From the NCBI GenBank assembly GCA_006226685.1, contig SBGG01000080.1, forward strand, positions 1-55,605: a DNA stretch of 55,605 bases, given 5' to 3'. Below the pieces are notes generated by a model that made no database searches, had not been told where the DNA came from, and was given only the letters and a program-made list of their open reading frames with translations. The DNA comes from Sphingomonadales bacterium. GTDB lineage: Bacteria > Pseudomonadota > Alphaproteobacteria > Sphingomonadales > Sphingomonadaceae. The translations under genes and the position numbers were made by a program. Shown here one piece after another: positions 18,734 through 30,130 of the stretch. Position 1 is the stretch's first letter. Every line of letters begins with the position of its first letter.

Positions 18734-19011
18734 TAGCGCTTACCCTTCTTGTCGGCGGCGTGGCCGGGGAAATAGCGCGTCGGCGCGAATTCGCCCAGCT
18801 TATGCCCGACCATGTCTTCGTTCACCGAAACGGGAACGTGTTTGCGGCCGTTATAGACGTTGAACGTCAGGCCAACGAACTGCGGCAGGATGGTCGAACG
18901 ACGCGACCAGGTCTTGATCGGGCCAGATTTGCCACCCGCTTCCTGCGCGGATTCTGCTTTTTTCAGCAGATGCAGGTCCACAAACGGACCCTTCCAGACG
19001 GAACGAGCCAT
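18733..19011 (-). CDS. rpsS: 30S ribosomal protein S19
   Basis: Head protein that pairs with S13. The 92-residue product begins [20 protein letters not shown] and has the family signature [24 protein letters not shown] in its second half. It lies 3 bases after rplB. Confidence 0.97.
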   Translation of the reverse strand: MARSVWKGPFVDLHLLKKAESAQEAGGKSGPIKTWSRRSTILPQFVGLTFNVYNGRKHVPVSVNEDMVGHKLGEFAPTRYFPGHAADKKGKR

Positions 19012-19014
19012 CGC

Positions 19015-19851
19015 TTACCTCTTCTTCTTCGCGTGACGCGACCGGATGATCATCTTGTCGGTCGCCTTGTTGTTGCGGGTACGAGCACCCTTGGTCGGCT
19101 TGCCCCACGGGGTCACCGGATGGCGACCGCCCGAGGTCCGGCCTTCACCACCGCCGTGCGGGTGGTCGACCGGGTTCTTCGCAACACCGCGCGTCAGCGG
19201 ACGGCGGCCCAGCCAGCGGTTACGGCCGGCCTTGGCGAGATTGGTGTTACCGTTGTCCGGGTTCGAAACCGCACCGACGGTACCCATGCAGTCGGAACGG
19301 ATATAGCGCTGCTCACCCGAGTTGAGGCGAACGATCACCATGCCGCGGTCACGACCGACGAGCTGCACATAGGTGCCTGCCGAACGGGCGATCTGGCCAC
19401 CCTTGCCCGGCTTCATCTCGATATTGTGGCAGATGGTGCCAACCGGCATCTGACCGAGTTCCATCGCATTGCCCGGCTTCACGTCGGTCTTCTTCGCGGC
19501 GATCACCTTGTCGCCGGGCGACAGGCGCTGCGGCGCGAGAATATAGGCCAGCTCGCCATCGTCATATTTGACGAGTGCGATGAAAGCGGTGCGGTTGGGG
19601 TCATATTCCAGACGCTCCACCGTGCCTTCAACGTCCCATTTGCGACGCTTGAAGTCGATGATGCGATAGCGCTGCTTGTGACCACCGGCGATACCGCGCG
19701 AGGTCACATGCCCCTTATTGTTACGCCCACCGGTCTTGCGCTTGCCTTCGGTCAGAGCCTTGACGGGCTTGCCCTTATGCAGGTGCGAGCGGTCGACAAG
19801 GATCAGACCGCGCTGCGCCGGGCTGGTCGGATTATAGTGCTTAAGTGCCAT
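19015..19851 (-). CDS. rplB: 50S ribosomal protein L2
   Basis: Core large-subunit protein needed for subunit joining and peptidyl transfer. The 278-residue product begins [20 protein letters not shown] and keeps the invariant [13 protein letters not shown] with the functionally important histidine. Length is normal. It lies 14 bases after rplW. Confidence 0.98.
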   Translation of the reverse strand: MALKHYNPTSPAQRGLILVDRSHLHKGKPVKALTEGKRKTGGRNNKGHVTSRGIAGGHKQRYRIIDFKRRKWDVEGTVERLEYDPNRTAFIALVKYDDGELAYILAPQRLSPGDKVIAAKKTDVKPGNAMELGQMPVGTICHNIEMKPGKGGQIARSAGTYVQLVGRDRGMVIVRLNSGEQRYIRSDCMGTVGAVSNPDNGNTNLAKAGRNRWLGRRPLTRGVAKNPVDHPHGGGEGRTSGGRHPVTPWGKPTKGARTRNNKATDKMIIRSRHAKKKR

Positions 19852-19865
19852 GATCCTGCCTCGCC

Positions 19866-20180
19866 TCAGATCGTGCCGGTCACGTCAATCGACTGACCTT
19901 CGGCCAGCGTGACGATCGCTTTCTTGAAATCGCTGCGCGTATAGGGCTTGCCCTTCCAACGCTTCACCTTGCCCTTCTGGACAATGGTGTTCACGCCCTT
20001 CACGGTCACGCCGAACAGCGCTTCCACCGCGGCCTTGATCTCCGGCTTGGTGGCGTCACCCGCCACCTTGAAGACCACGGCGTTATTCTCGGAAAGAAGC
20101 GTCGCCTTCTCGGTGATGTGAGGGGCGAGGATCACGTCATAATGACGGATATCCACGGCCGCTGCCTGATTTTTAGCCAT
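19866..20180 (-). CDS. rplW: 50S ribosomal protein L23
   Basis: Tunnel-exit protein that docks trigger factor and SRP. The 104-residue product has [29 protein letters not shown] and [20 protein letters not shown]. Its start overlaps the last 8 bases of rplD. Confidence 0.97.
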   Translation of the reverse strand: MAKNQAAAVDIRHYDVILAPHITEKATLLSENNAVVFKVAGDATKPEIKAAVEALFGVTVKGVNTIVQKGKVKRWKGKPYTRSDFKKAIVTLAEGQSIDVTGTI

Positions 20181-20796
20181 TGAAGCGAGCCTCCAGCTTT
20201 TCCACGGCGGCGCGGGTCAGGACCAGCACGTCAGCGCGCAGAATGTCGTACACATTGGCGCCGACCGCGGGCAGGACATCTATGCCCACCAGGTTGGACG
20301 AAGCCTTGGCGAAGCTGACGTTGATCGCGTCGCCGTCGATGAACAGCGCCTTGTTCAGGCCCAACTTCTCGAGCTGACCGGCCAGAGCCTTAGTCTTACC
20401 GTCCTTGACATCAAGATTATCAAGCACGGTAAGCGCACCGCCCTTAGCCTTGGCCGAGAGAGCCATCTTCAGGCCGAGCGCACGAACCTTCTTGTTCAGC
20501 TCATGACCGAAAGTACGGGCACGGGCACCGTGCGCCTTACCACCGCCGATGAACACCGGGGCGCGACGATCGCCGTGACGAGCGGTACCGCCGCCCTTCT
20601 GACGACCGAACTTCTTACCCGAACGGGCGACGTCCGAACGTTCGCGGGTAGCGCGAGCCGGAGCACGGCGCTTTTCGAGCTGCCAGGTCACAACGCGGTG
20701 AAGAATGTCCGCACGCGGCTCGATACCGAAAACGGCATCGTTCAGCTCGACATCACCAGCCTTGCCGGCGTCCAGGGTTTTGACTTCAACCTTCAT
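20173..20796 (-). CDS. rplD: 50S ribosomal protein L4
   Basis: Tunnel protein; in E. coli it also represses the S10 operon by attenuation. The 207-residue product has the tunnel loop [21 protein letters not shown] and the region [19 protein letters not shown]. It lies 3 bases after rplC. Confidence 0.97.
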   Translation of the reverse strand: MKVEVKTLDAGKAGDVELNDAVFGIEPRADILHRVVTWQLEKRRAPARATRERSDVARSGKKFGRQKGGGTARHGDRRAPVFIGGGKAHGARARTFGHELNKKVRALGLKMALSAKAKGGALTVLDNLDVKDGKTKALAGQLEKLGLNKALFIDGDAINVSFAKASSNLVGIDVLPAVGANVYDILRADVLVLTRAAVEKLEARFNG

Positions 20797-20799
20797 GGC

Positions 20800-21558
20800 T
20801 TAGCCCTCCTGGCCTTCGGTGGCTTCCGGAGCCGCAGCTTCTTCAGCCGGCGCCTCGACGGGAGCACTGTCATTGGAATTGGCGACAGCCTTCAGGCTGG
20901 CCGGATAGGGCACGTCGGCGGGACGATTCACCTTCACGGCGTCGCTCACCAGCAGCCAGGTCCCCTTGGAGCCCGGAACGCTGCCCTTAACGAAAAGCAG
21001 ATCCCGCTCGACATCAGTACGAACGATTTCAAGGTTCTGCTGGGTACGCTGACGGTCGCCCATATGGCCGGCCATCTTCTTGTTCTTGAAGACGCGACCC
21101 GGATCCTGACGGTTACCGGTCGAACCATGAGCACGGTGGCTGATCGACACACCGTGCGTGGCGCGCATACCGCCGAAGCCCCAGCGCTTCATCGCACCGG
21201 CAAAACCCTTACCCTGGGTATGGCCGGTGACATCGACGAACTGGCCGGCTACAAAATGATCGGCAGAGATTTCAGCGCCGACATCGAGCAGCGCATCTTC
21301 AGCGACGCGGAACTCGGCGACCAGAGCCTTGGGCTCAACCTCAGCCTTGGCAAAATGACCACGCTGCGGCTTGGCGACATTCTTCGCCTTCGCAACACCA
21401 GCACCCAACTGAACGGCGACATAGCCGTCTTTTTCAATCTCGCGGCGCGAAACGACCTGGTTGCCCTCCAGAGCAAGAACGGTAACCGGCACATGCCGCC
21501 CGTCCTCCTGGAAGAGGCGAGTCATTCCGACTTTCTTCGCGATCACGCCTGTCCGCAT
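20800..21558 (-). CDS. rplC: 50S ribosomal protein L3
   Basis: Early-assembly protein near the peptidyl transferase centre. The start at 21558 ([20 protein letters not shown]) follows a strong GGGAGG. The 252-residue product has [20 protein letters not shown] with the conserved central loop, and an acidic C-terminal tail ([20 protein letters not shown]) longer than in E. coli L3 (209). It follows rpsJ after 223 bases that hold an attenuator-like hairpin. Confidence 0.97.
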   Translation of the reverse strand: MRTGVIAKKVGMTRLFQEDGRHVPVTVLALEGNQVVSRREIEKDGYVAVQLGAGVAKAKNVAKPQRGHFAKAEVEPKALVAEFRVAEDALLDVGAEISADHFVAGQFVDVTGHTQGKGFAGAMKRWGFGGMRATHGVSISHRAHGSTGNRQDPGRVFKNKKMAGHMGDRQRTQQNLEIVRTDVERDLLFVKGSVPGSKGTWLLVSDAVKVNRPADVPYPASLKAVANSNDSAPVEAPAEEAAAPEATEGQEG

Positions 21559-21625
21559 GATCAAACCTCCCAACAGAGGCCCGCCACCAATCCCAACAGG
21601 GGAACGCCGACGGGCGTATCCAACG

Positions 21626-21654
21626 AAAAAACCGCAACGGAAACTCCGCCGCGG
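21626..21654 (-). terminator. Intrinsic terminator or attenuator between rpsJ and rplC
   Basis: On the minus strand CCGCGGCGGA pairs with TCCGTTGCGG (10 bp, two G-T wobbles) across a 3-base loop and is followed at once by TTTTTT. This is a textbook intrinsic terminator shape, 68 bases before the rplC start. Confidence 0.8.
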
Positions 21655-21781
21655 CCAACCCAAAGCTAAAAGATCACCCCGTCCGGGTTGGATGCCCCTC
21701 CATAAAAGAGAAGCGACGGGGGACCAGGACCACGATTGGCTTACAATAAAGCCCGTGCGGTATCCCTTATTCGCTCAGCCC

Positions 21782-22093
21782 TTAAGCGAGCTTGATCTCG
21801 ACGTTCACGCCGGCAGCAAGATCCAGCTTCATCAGCGCGTCGACCGTTTGCGGTGTCGGCTGCACAATGTCAAGCATACGCTTGTAGGTGCGGACCTCAA
21901 ACTGCTCGCGGCTCTTCTTATCGATATGCGGACCACGGTTGACCGTGAACTTTTCGATACGCGTCGGCAGCGGAATAGGACCGCGAATAAGGGCGCCGGT
22001 GCGGCGAGCCGTGTCAGCGATATCGCCGGTCGCCTGATCGAGCACACGGTGATCAAAGGCTTTAAGGCGAATGCGAATATTCTGCGTTTCCAT
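21782..22093 (-). CDS. rpsJ: 30S ribosomal protein S10 (NusE)
   Basis: Head protein that also acts as antitermination factor NusE with NusB and couples to NusG. The ATG at 22093 ([20 protein letters not shown]) is preferred to a TTG at 22099. The 103-residue product has [21 protein letters not shown] and the end VNVEIKLA. It lies 153 bases after tuf, separated by an intrinsic terminator. Confidence 0.97.
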   Translation of the reverse strand: METQNIRIRLKAFDHRVLDQATGDIADTARRTGALIRGPIPLPTRIEKFTVNRGPHIDKKSREQFEVRTYKRMLDIVQPTPQTVDALMKLDLAAGVNVEIKLA

Positions 22094-22196
22094 GTCCAAC
22101 TTACCGATGCGAAAGAGCCAAAAACAAAAGCCACCCCACTTCCCTTTCAGGAAATCCAGCGATCAACTCTAAAAGGATCACCAGACCGAGGCAGCG

Positions 22197-22235
22197 AAAA
22201 AATCAAGCCGCGCGAATCATCCGACCCGCGCGGCT
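22197..22235 (-). terminator. Intrinsic terminator after tuf
   Basis: On the minus strand AGCCGCGCG pairs perfectly with CGCGCGGCT (9 bp), followed by TGATTTTTT. It lies 12 bases after the tuf stop and before rpsJ, so it marks the end of the str-tuf transcript or limits flow into the S10 operon. Confidence 0.85.
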
Positions 22236-22246
22236 CGTTGCCTATA

Positions 22247-23437
22247 TTACTTGGAGATCGCGCTGACAACCCCCGAACCGACGGTACGGCCACCTTCGCG
22301 AATAGCGAAGCGCAGACCCGGATCCATCGCGATCGGAGCGATCAGCTTCACGCCCAGCTTCACATTGTCGCCCGGCATAACCATCTCGGTGCCCTCGGGA
22401 AGAACGACTTCGCCGGTAACGTCCGTGGTGCGGAAGTAGAACTGCGGGCGATAGTTGGCGAAGAACGGCGTGTGACGGCCACCCTCGTCCTTCGACAGCA
22501 CGTAAACCTCAGCTTCGAACTCGGTGTGCGGAGTGATCGAGCCGGGCTTGCAGAGAACCTGACCGCGCTCAACGTCGTCACGACCAACACCACGCAACAG
22601 CGCACCGATGTTATCGCCAGCCTCACCCTGATCGAGCAGCTTGCGGAACATTTCAACGCCGGTGACAGTGGTCTTCTTGGTGTCCTTGAGACCAACGATC
22701 TCGACTTCCTCACCAACCTTCACAATGCCGGTTTCGACACGGCCGGTGACAACGGTACCACGACCCGAGATCGAGAACACGTCTTCGATCGGCATCAGGA
22801 ACGGCTTGTCGATCGGACGGGCCGGCTGCGGGATATAGGCGTCGACCGCAGCCATCAGCTCCGTGATCTTGTCCTTGCCGATTGCGTCGTCACGACCTTC
22901 CAGAGCGGCGAGCGCCGAACCGGCAATGATGGGAATTTCGTCACCCGGGAAATCGTAGCTGGAAAGCAGCTCACGAATTTCGAGCTCAACCAGTTCGAGA
23001 ATTTCCGGATCGTCGACCTGGTCGACCTTGTTCATGAACACGACCAGAGCCGGCACGCCGACCTGACGGGCAAGCAGGATGTGCTCGCGGGTCTGCGGCA
23101 TCGGGCCGTCGGCAGCGTTCACAACGAGGATCGCACCGTCCATCTGCGCGGCGCCGGTGATCATGTTCTTCACATAGTCAGCGTGACCGGGGCAGTCGAC
23201 GTGTGCATAGTGACGCGCTTCGGTTTCATATTCGACGTGCGCGGTCGAAATGGTGATGCCGCGCTCGCGCTCTTCGGGAGCCTTGTCGATGTTGGCGTAA
23301 TCGGTGAAGGTCGCGCCGCCGGTTTCCGCCAGAACCTTGGTGATCGCCGCGGTCAGCGTGGTCTTGCCGTGGTCGACGTGACCGATGGTGCCGATATTGC
23401 AGTGCGGCTTCGTCCGCTCAAATTTAGCCTTAGCCAT
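22247..23437 (-). CDS. tuf: Elongation factor Tu
   Basis: GTPase that brings aminoacyl-tRNA to the ribosome. The 396-residue product has all GTPase motifs ([26 protein letters not shown]) followed by two beta-barrel domains ending GVVSAISK. It follows fusA by 142 bases that contain a promoter candidate and a strong GC hairpin. Only one tuf copy lies in the window. Confidence 0.98.
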   Translation of the reverse strand: MAKAKFERTKPHCNIGTIGHVDHGKTTLTAAITKVLAETGGATFTDYANIDKAPEERERGITISTAHVEYETEARHYAHVDCPGHADYVKNMITGAAQMDGAILVVNAADGPMPQTREHILLARQVGVPALVVFMNKVDQVDDPEILELVELEIRELLSSYDFPGDEIPIIAGSALAALEGRDDAIGKDKITELMAAVDAYIPQPARPIDKPFLMPIEDVFSISGRGTVVTGRVETGIVKVGEEVEIVGLKDTKKTTVTGVEMFRKLLDQGEAGDNIGALLRGVGRDDVERGQVLCKPGSITPHTEFEAEVYVLSKDEGGRHTPFFANYRPQFYFRTTDVTGEVVLPEGTEMVMPGDNVKLGVKLIAPIAMDPGLRFAIREGGRTVGSGVVSAISK

Positions 23438-23497
23438 TTCCTACCTCTTCTTGTCCAAATCTGCTTCGACAGCCATGAGGCGCCTCGCGAAGTGGCG

Positions 23498-23526
23498 CTC
23501 ATAGCAGTAAATTTCGATAATGCCAG
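23498..23526 (-). promoter_or_regulatory. Candidate promoter for tuf
   Basis: On the minus strand CTGGCA (23526-23521) and TATGAG (23503-23498) are spaced by 17 bases, with TG one base before the -10 (extended -10). Start of transcription would be about 55 bases before tuf, giving this abundant protein extra transcription beyond the rpsL promoter. Confidence 0.45.
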
Positions 23527-23579
23527 CCCGTTTTGCAGCTTTTTCGGGGACGGCACGCCGCCCCCGTCGGCAGCATGGG

Positions 23580-25673
<2,094 letters not shown>

Positions 25674-25772
25674 GATCTTAACTCCGTTGCCGGAACCGGC
25701 GCATGCCGGGGGCGGTTGCGTCTGGGGTAAGGAAGCAGCCGGGACATTACTGCCCCGGCCACCATTGTTCGA

Positions 25773-26243
25773 TTACCAGCGATAGTGTGAGAAGGCGCGG
25801 TTCGCTTCCGCCATGCGGTGCGTATCTTCGCGCTTCTTGACCGCGTTGCCGCGGTTGTTCGCAGCATCCATAAGCTCTCCCGAGAGACGGGCAGCCATGG
25901 TGGTCTCGCTACGGCTGCGGGCCGCCGCGATCAGCCAGCGAATGGCCAGCGCCTGCGCACGCTCGGGGCGAACCTCTACCGGAACCTGATAGGTGGCACC
26001 ACCGACGCGGCGGCTGCGGACCTCGATACCCGGCTTCACATTGTTCAGCGCATCGTGGAACATCGCGATCGGGTCTTTCTTGGCCTTGGTCTCGACCTGG
26101 TCGAGGGCGCCATAGACGATCTGTTCCGCAACAGCCTTCTTGCCGTCCAGCATCACGCTGTTCATGAACTTGGAAAGCACCACATCCTTGAACTTCGGAT
26201 CGGGCAGGATAACGCGCTTTTCGGGGCGACGACGACGTGACAT
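25773..26243 (-). CDS. rpsG: 30S ribosomal protein S7
   Basis: Head assembly protein at the E site; in E. coli it represses the str operon. The 156-residue product begins [18 protein letters not shown], shows [21 protein letters not shown] and ends [14 protein letters not shown] strong AGGGGAG precedes the start, 18 bases after rpsL. Confidence 0.98.
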   Translation of the reverse strand: MSRRRRPEKRVILPDPKFKDVVLSKFMNSVMLDGKKAVAEQIVYGALDQVETKAKKDPIAMFHDALNNVKPGIEVRSRRVGGATYQVPVEVRPERAQALAIRWLIAAARSRSETTMAARLSGELMDAANNRGNAVKKREDTHRMAEANRAFSHYRW

Positions 26244-26261
26244 ATCTTTATCTCCCCTTGC

Positions 26262-26633
26262 TTACTTCGGACGCTTCGCGCCGTATTTCGAACGGCTCTG
26301 CTTACGATCCTTGACACCCTGCGTATCGAGCACGCCACGCAGCACATGGTAGCGCACACCGGGAAGGTCGCGCACACGGCCGCCACGAATCAGCACAACG
26401 CTGTGCTCCTGCAGGTTGTGGCCCTCACCCGGAATATAGCTGATGACTTCGCGCTGGTTGGTCAGGCGAACCTTGGCCACTTTACGAAGCGCCGAGTTCG
26501 GCTTTTTCGGGGTGGTGGTGTAAACACGGGTGCAGACGCCGCGCTTCTGCGGATTCTGCTCCATTGCAGGGACCTTGCTCTTGGCCTTCTGCGGTACACG
26601 GCCCTTACGGACCAACTGATTGATAGTCGGCAT
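26262..26633 (-). CDS. rpsL: 30S ribosomal protein S12, with Arg at position 88
   Basis: Decoding-centre protein that sets accuracy. The start at 26633 ([15 protein letters not shown]) matches the family. The 123-residue product keeps Lys43 ([11 protein letters not shown]) and the methylthiolation Asp89, but residue 88 is Arg (codon CGC at 26372-26370) in [13 protein letters not shown] where E. coli has Lys. The same change is a known streptomycin-resistance mutation. It is the first gene of the supercluster; the promoter is at 26851-26879. Confidence 0.98.
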   Translation of the reverse strand: MPTINQLVRKGRVPQKAKSKVPAMEQNPQKRGVCTRVYTTTPKKPNSALRKVAKVRLTNQREVISYIPGEGHNLQEHSVVLIRGGRVRDLPGVRYHVLRGVLDTQGVKDRKQSRSKYGAKRPK

Positions 26634-27260
26634 GAAGCCCTTCACCTTTGCATAGTTACTTTACCGGACCACTCCCGCCCGCGCTGTCTTTTTGCAACAG
26701 CAACGGCCCCGGCGGTCGAATCGACCCCCCGGACCGGGAAGAAACAGTCGGCAATGTTCAAGCTCAAATGTGCCCGCTTATCGCATTTCGGTATCATCGA
26801 TTCCGTATTGGAAGCCGCGATTCCCAACTACTGGCCGCAAGGCAGGCCGCCCTATAGCGGCGCACCATTCTCCGGTCAAGCATGGCGACAAGCCGCGCCG
26901 GGGACAGGCGTGCGGCAGGGCATTCGAAACCGCTCGCCCTTTTCGGGTAGCGCCTCAAGACCGTTACCCGCCGAGTCCGCCTGCGCGAGTCGCCTATCCC
27001 GGCCCGCCGCCAATTATGTCGCACCCTTCTGATCCCCGCCCGACAAAACAGCAGCATTGTGCGCGCGCTTCGCAGGCGCAGCATTCCGATTCGCGTCCGT
27101 TATCCGGCGTGACATTTGTCACATAATGCAAAGAAAAATGCATTTCATCGTGCGGTCGGCTCGACTCGCCCGTCTTTCGTCCCCCGGATTCGATTCGGCG
27201 AAACTACTCTGGTAGGCGCACCACTCGGCGTGGGGGCCAAAAATAAATATTGGGGTCGCA
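26634..27260. other. Gene-free divergent region between rpsL and the M23 peptidase gene
   Basis: Several open frames cross these 627 bases, but none has a convincing ribosome site together with protein-like composition. The minus strand carries the rpsL promoter (26851-26879) and a leader of about 210 bases. A perfect palindrome GTGACA-TT-TGTCAC stands at 27109-27122, upstream of the M23 gene, and may be a regulator site. Confidence 0.6.
26851..26879 (-). promoter_or_regulatory. Sigma-70-type promoter of the str operon (rpsL)
   Basis: On the minus strand TTGACC (26879-26874) and TATAGG (26856-26851) are spaced by exactly 17 bases, close to consensus. The predicted start lies about 210 bases before rpsL, leaving a long leader. 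Confidence 0.75.
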
Positions 27261-28472
27261 GTGGCAGTCAACGGCAGGATGATGTCCGCTCCGTGGAAAG
27301 AGCGGCTGAAAAAAATCTTTGCGGAAAAAGAGATCTTCTTCCGGTCTCACGGGCAAGTCCGTTTCCTTCGCATCAGTACTCCGATTCAGGTCAGTGCGGT
27401 TCTGTTGGGCGCGGCGCTGTTTCTGGGGTGGCTGATCGTCACGCTGACCATGGCCTGGAACCAGGTCAGTGTCGCCGGCGATCGCGCGGCGATGGATGCG
27501 CGCGCGCAGAGCGTCGCGGCGGAAGCCCGCAAGGTCGATGCCTATAAACGCTCCATCGGAGACATCGCCGCCGATCTCGACCGACGGCAGGACCTGCTCG
27601 ATGATATGATCCGCAGCCAGTTCGGCGGCACCATTGAGGAGACGCCGGTGGTTGGCGCCCCGGACGCCAAAACCCTCAAAAATGACGGCGAAAGTCCGGA
27701 TGGTGAGAAGATCAGCATGGTCTCGCCCGGCACCACCGCACTGCGCTCGGTAGAAGAACGCCAGACCCGCTTCGCCCGACACCTGGCTTCGCTCGTCAAT
27801 CAACGCTCGGCCCGCGTTGAGGCCGCGATTCGCAGTTTCGGGCTGAAGCCGGAGCAAATCCTGGCGCGCGTCGACAGAAAAACGGCGCAGGGCGGCCCGT
27901 TCACCCCCTGGGCCAAAGGCGATGCCCCCGACGATGACGCCCTGAGCGATCTGGCCGGAGCGCTTGCGCGGCTCAATGCGCTTGAGCATGGGCTGGTATC
28001 GATTCCGTCAGGCCGCCCAACCGCCAGCCCGATGCTCACCAGCTCCTATGGCTATCGCCGCGACCCCTTCAACGGCCACGCGGCATTTCATGCCGGACTC
28101 GATTTTCGCGGCAATTACGGCCAGCCGATCCTCGCCGCAGCCGCAGGACGGGTTTCCTTCGTTGGTCAGCGTCAAGGCTATGGCAAGGTGATCGAGATCG
28201 AGCATGGCCATGGCATCATGACCCGCTACGCCCACTTGTCCGGTTTCGGCGTACGCCCGGGACAGCAGGTGCCGCGCGGAACCGCGATCGGCCGCATGGG
28301 CTCAACCGGGCGTTCGACCGGCACCCACCTGCATTTCGAAGTCCGCTTCAACGGCAATCCCATCAACCCCCGCCGCTTCCTCGAGGTGAAGGACGATGTT
28401 CTCAAGGTCCAGCAAATCGCGAAACAACGTTTCGCCCGGGTCACCCCCCAGACATCCGACGAAAATGGCTAA
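27261..28472 (+). CDS. M23 family metallopeptidase, membrane-anchored
   Basis: Likely peptidoglycan endopeptidase acting in the periplasm. Read from GTG 27261 with GGGG upstream; ATGs at 27279 and 27282 are alternatives. The 403-residue product has one N-terminal membrane segment (about residues 40-62), a charged, probably coiled-coil stretch, and a C-terminal LytM domain with zinc ligands in HAGLD and HLHFE and the conserved SYGYRRDPF. All metal ligands are present, so it should be active, not a regulator of the EnvC type. The bactofilin gene overlaps its last 8 bases, a pairing often seen where bactofilins guide cell-wall enzymes. Confidence 0.92.
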   Translation: MAVNGRMMSAPWKERLKKIFAEKEIFFRSHGQVRFLRISTPIQVSAVLLGAALFLGWLIVTLTMAWNQVSVAGDRAAMDARAQSVAAEARKVDAYKRSIGDIAADLDRRQDLLDDMIRSQFGGTIEETPVVGAPDAKTLKNDGESPDGEKISMVSPGTTALRSVEERQTRFARHLASLVNQRSARVEAAIRSFGLKPEQILARVDRKTAQGGPFTPWAKGDAPDDDALSDLAGALARLNALEHGLVSIPSGRPTASPMLTSSYGYRRDPFNGHAAFHAGLDFRGNYGQPILAAAAGRVSFVGQRQGYGKVIEIEHGHGIMTRYAHLSGFGVRPGQQVPRGTAIGRMGSTGRSTGTHLHFEVRFNGNPINPRRFLEVKDDVLKVQQIAKQRFARVTPQTSDENG

Positions 28473-28851
28473 CGGCGCCCGATCGGCGACCTTCTCCATC
28501 ATTGGCGCCGATGTGGTGATTACCGGCGACATCCGGGCCTCGGTCGACCTTCATATTGACGGCCGGGTCGAAGGCGACATCAGCTGTACCGGGCTGGTGC
28601 AAGGCCAGGGCAGCCATATCAAGGGACAGATCAACGCCAAATCGGCCCGCCTTGCAGGGCATGTCGAGGGCGCTGTCCACGCCGGTGAGCTGATCATCGA
28701 AGCCGGCGCCCGCATTACCGGCGACATCAGCTATGAAAGCATATCGGTCGCTCAGGGCGCGCAGGTCGATGGTCGTTTCAGCCATCAGAGCGGCTCTCAG
28801 GGGGGAGCCGACCTGAAGCTGATAAGCGGGGATACCGGCGCATCGGCCTGA
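28465..28851 (+). CDS. Bactofilin (polymer-forming cytoskeletal protein)
   Basis: Forms filaments of a right-handed beta-helix, often membrane-associated, that place cell-wall enzymes. The start MANGARSATFSIIGADVVIT at 28465 is chosen because it begins at the domain. The 128-residue product has the repeating glycine-spaced beta pattern (DLHIDGRVEGDIS, GHVEGAVHAGELIIE, GARITGDIS). It overlaps the M23 gene by 8 bases, so the two are likely made and used together. Confidence 0.93.
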   Translation: MANGARSATFSIIGADVVITGDIRASVDLHIDGRVEGDISCTGLVQGQGSHIKGQINAKSARLAGHVEGAVHAGELIIEAGARITGDISYESISVAQGAQVDGRFSHQSGSQGGADLKLISGDTGASA

Positions 28852-28933
28852 GACAGGCAGGATCGACGCCCGATAGCCCCCTCGCAGCGCGAACCAACCT
28901 CGATTTCGAGCCGTCAGAATAGAATAAAGCTGG

Positions 28934-29353
28934 TCAGAGAGGCGGGGGCTCAACCGGATCGGGCCCAAAACAATTGGGGCCCCTCGTTCCGCCGATAATC
29001 ATCAGAATGAACAGCCACAGCGTGCCGATGACCGGGAAGAAGGCCAGCAGCAACCACCAGCCCGACCGATTGCTGTCGTGCAACCGCCGGACTGCCACAG
29101 CCAGCGACGGAATGAACGTACCAAGCGCAAACAGGCCGATTAACGGCCCACCCTGATGACTGGCTCCGGCGCCCAGATTCCAGCCATTGCGATACGCCCA
29201 TTCATGGCTGATGCCGAGGCCGAACATGCGTTCAACAATGGTCAGCCCCGTCATGCAAAGAAACAGGAACAGAACATACATCCAATATTCTCTGGGTCGC
29301 GACCGCCCGGAAAATTCGGCATAGCGCTTCAGCGGTAAAAGCATCCAATCCAT
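28934..29353 (-). CDS. DUF805 family membrane protein
   Basis: Function unknown. The 139-residue product has four hydrophobic segments and the DUF805 hallmarks: GRSRPREYWMY near the N-terminus, VRRLHDSNRSGWW and the end RGPNCFGPDPV. GGGAGG precedes the start. It is convergent with the bactofilin gene and lies downstream of a stretch with alternating hairpins (29496-29562). Confidence 0.9.
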   Translation of the reverse strand: MDWMLLPLKRYAEFSGRSRPREYWMYVLFLFLCMTGLTIVERMFGLGISHEWAYRNGWNLGAGASHQGGPLIGLFALGTFIPSLAVAVRRLHDSNRSGWWLLLAFFPVIGTLWLFILMIIGGTRGPNCFGPDPVEPPPL

Positions 29354-29495
29354 ATCCGGCCTCCCTGCCCGTTACGAGGCATAATGCACCAGCACAGGAC
29401 TGCGCGGCAATGTCTTATTATTTTGCAGGGTCAGCGATCCAACAGACAAGTCAGAAGCTCCTGCAGAGATTGCCCGATTCGGCGCATATTTCTAT

Positions 29496-29562
29496 CCGCC
29501 CCGAAAAACACGACGCCAGACATGTTTCGGGGCGGCACCACAAAGGCCCGCCCCGCAACATG
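29496..29562 (-). promoter_or_regulatory. Mutually exclusive hairpins in the DUF805 leader
   Basis: Segment TTTCGGGGCGG (29525-29535) can pair either with CCGCCCCGAAA (29496-29506, 11 of 11) or, as part of a 15-base arm (29521-29535), with 29548-29562 (14 of 15). Both structures cannot form at once, as in attenuators. It lies between a gene end and the DUF805 start on the same strand. Confidence 0.4.
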
Positions 29563-29565
29563 TCC

Positions 29566-29604
29566 CTATAATAACGACCTCACACCCGATGGAGCAGGTC
29601 GTTA
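29566..29604 (-). terminator. Intrinsic terminator after the small exported protein gene
   Basis: On the minus strand TAACGACCT and AGGTCGTTA form a 9-bp stem, followed by TTATAG. It starts 11 bases after the stop of the 29616-29927 gene. Confidence 0.6.
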
Positions 29605-29615
29605 CCGGACCAATA

Positions 29616-29927
29616 TCAACGCATGCTGATTTCGACCGGCTTCGCATCAGCGGCGGCACCGGCGGCTTCGGACACGTTGAAGTTCACCGACATGCCGTTG
29701 GAGGTACCGGAAACCTCACCATTGCGCACGCGCAGCGAGAAAGGTGTCGCACCCGGATAGCGGCGGCCGGAAATCAGCTGGGCCGAACCCTGCTGCTGAA
29801 CCTTGTACACATAGGTATAGCCACCATGCTCGAAGGAGCCTTTTTCTTCATCCTTGGCAAGCGCCGGGGAAGCAAAAGCAACCGCAACGGGGGCGGCGAG
29901 AACGGCAAGAACAGACAGCATTCGCAT
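29616..29927 (-). CDS. Small exported hypothetical protein
   Basis: Function not recognised. The start at 29927 has GGAG upstream and gives a clean signal peptide (MRMLSVLAVLAAPVAVAFAS-PALA). The mature part of about 79 residues contains GGYTYVYKVQQQGSAQLISG and RRYPGATPFSLRVRNGEV, rich in beta-strand pattern, no cysteine. It is flanked by an intrinsic terminator and is probably transcribed alone. Confidence 0.8.
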   Translation of the reverse strand: MRMLSVLAVLAAPVAVAFASPALAKDEEKGSFEHGGYTYVYKVQQQGSAQLISGRRYPGATPFSLRVRNGEVSGTSNGMSVNFNVSEAAGAAADAKPVEISMR

Positions 29928-30130
29928 AAGAATCTCCTCATTTGAATGCCAGACAAACACCCTGTTTTTTCTTTATCACCTTATGAATGCTGCACCGCAA
30001 TGCAGGCCACAATCGCAAAAGACAGAGCGATGATTGCACATAACGCAACCTGCCGACGACAATAGCTGCACATGCACCGCATCGCCCAGGCGGTAAAATT
30101 AATATATTATTGTTTAATATCAATTATTTA

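Noticed and set aside
26692..27126. Overlapping frames in the rpsL upstream gap
   Set aside because: They cross the rpsL promoter and lack ribosome sites; treated as non-coding.
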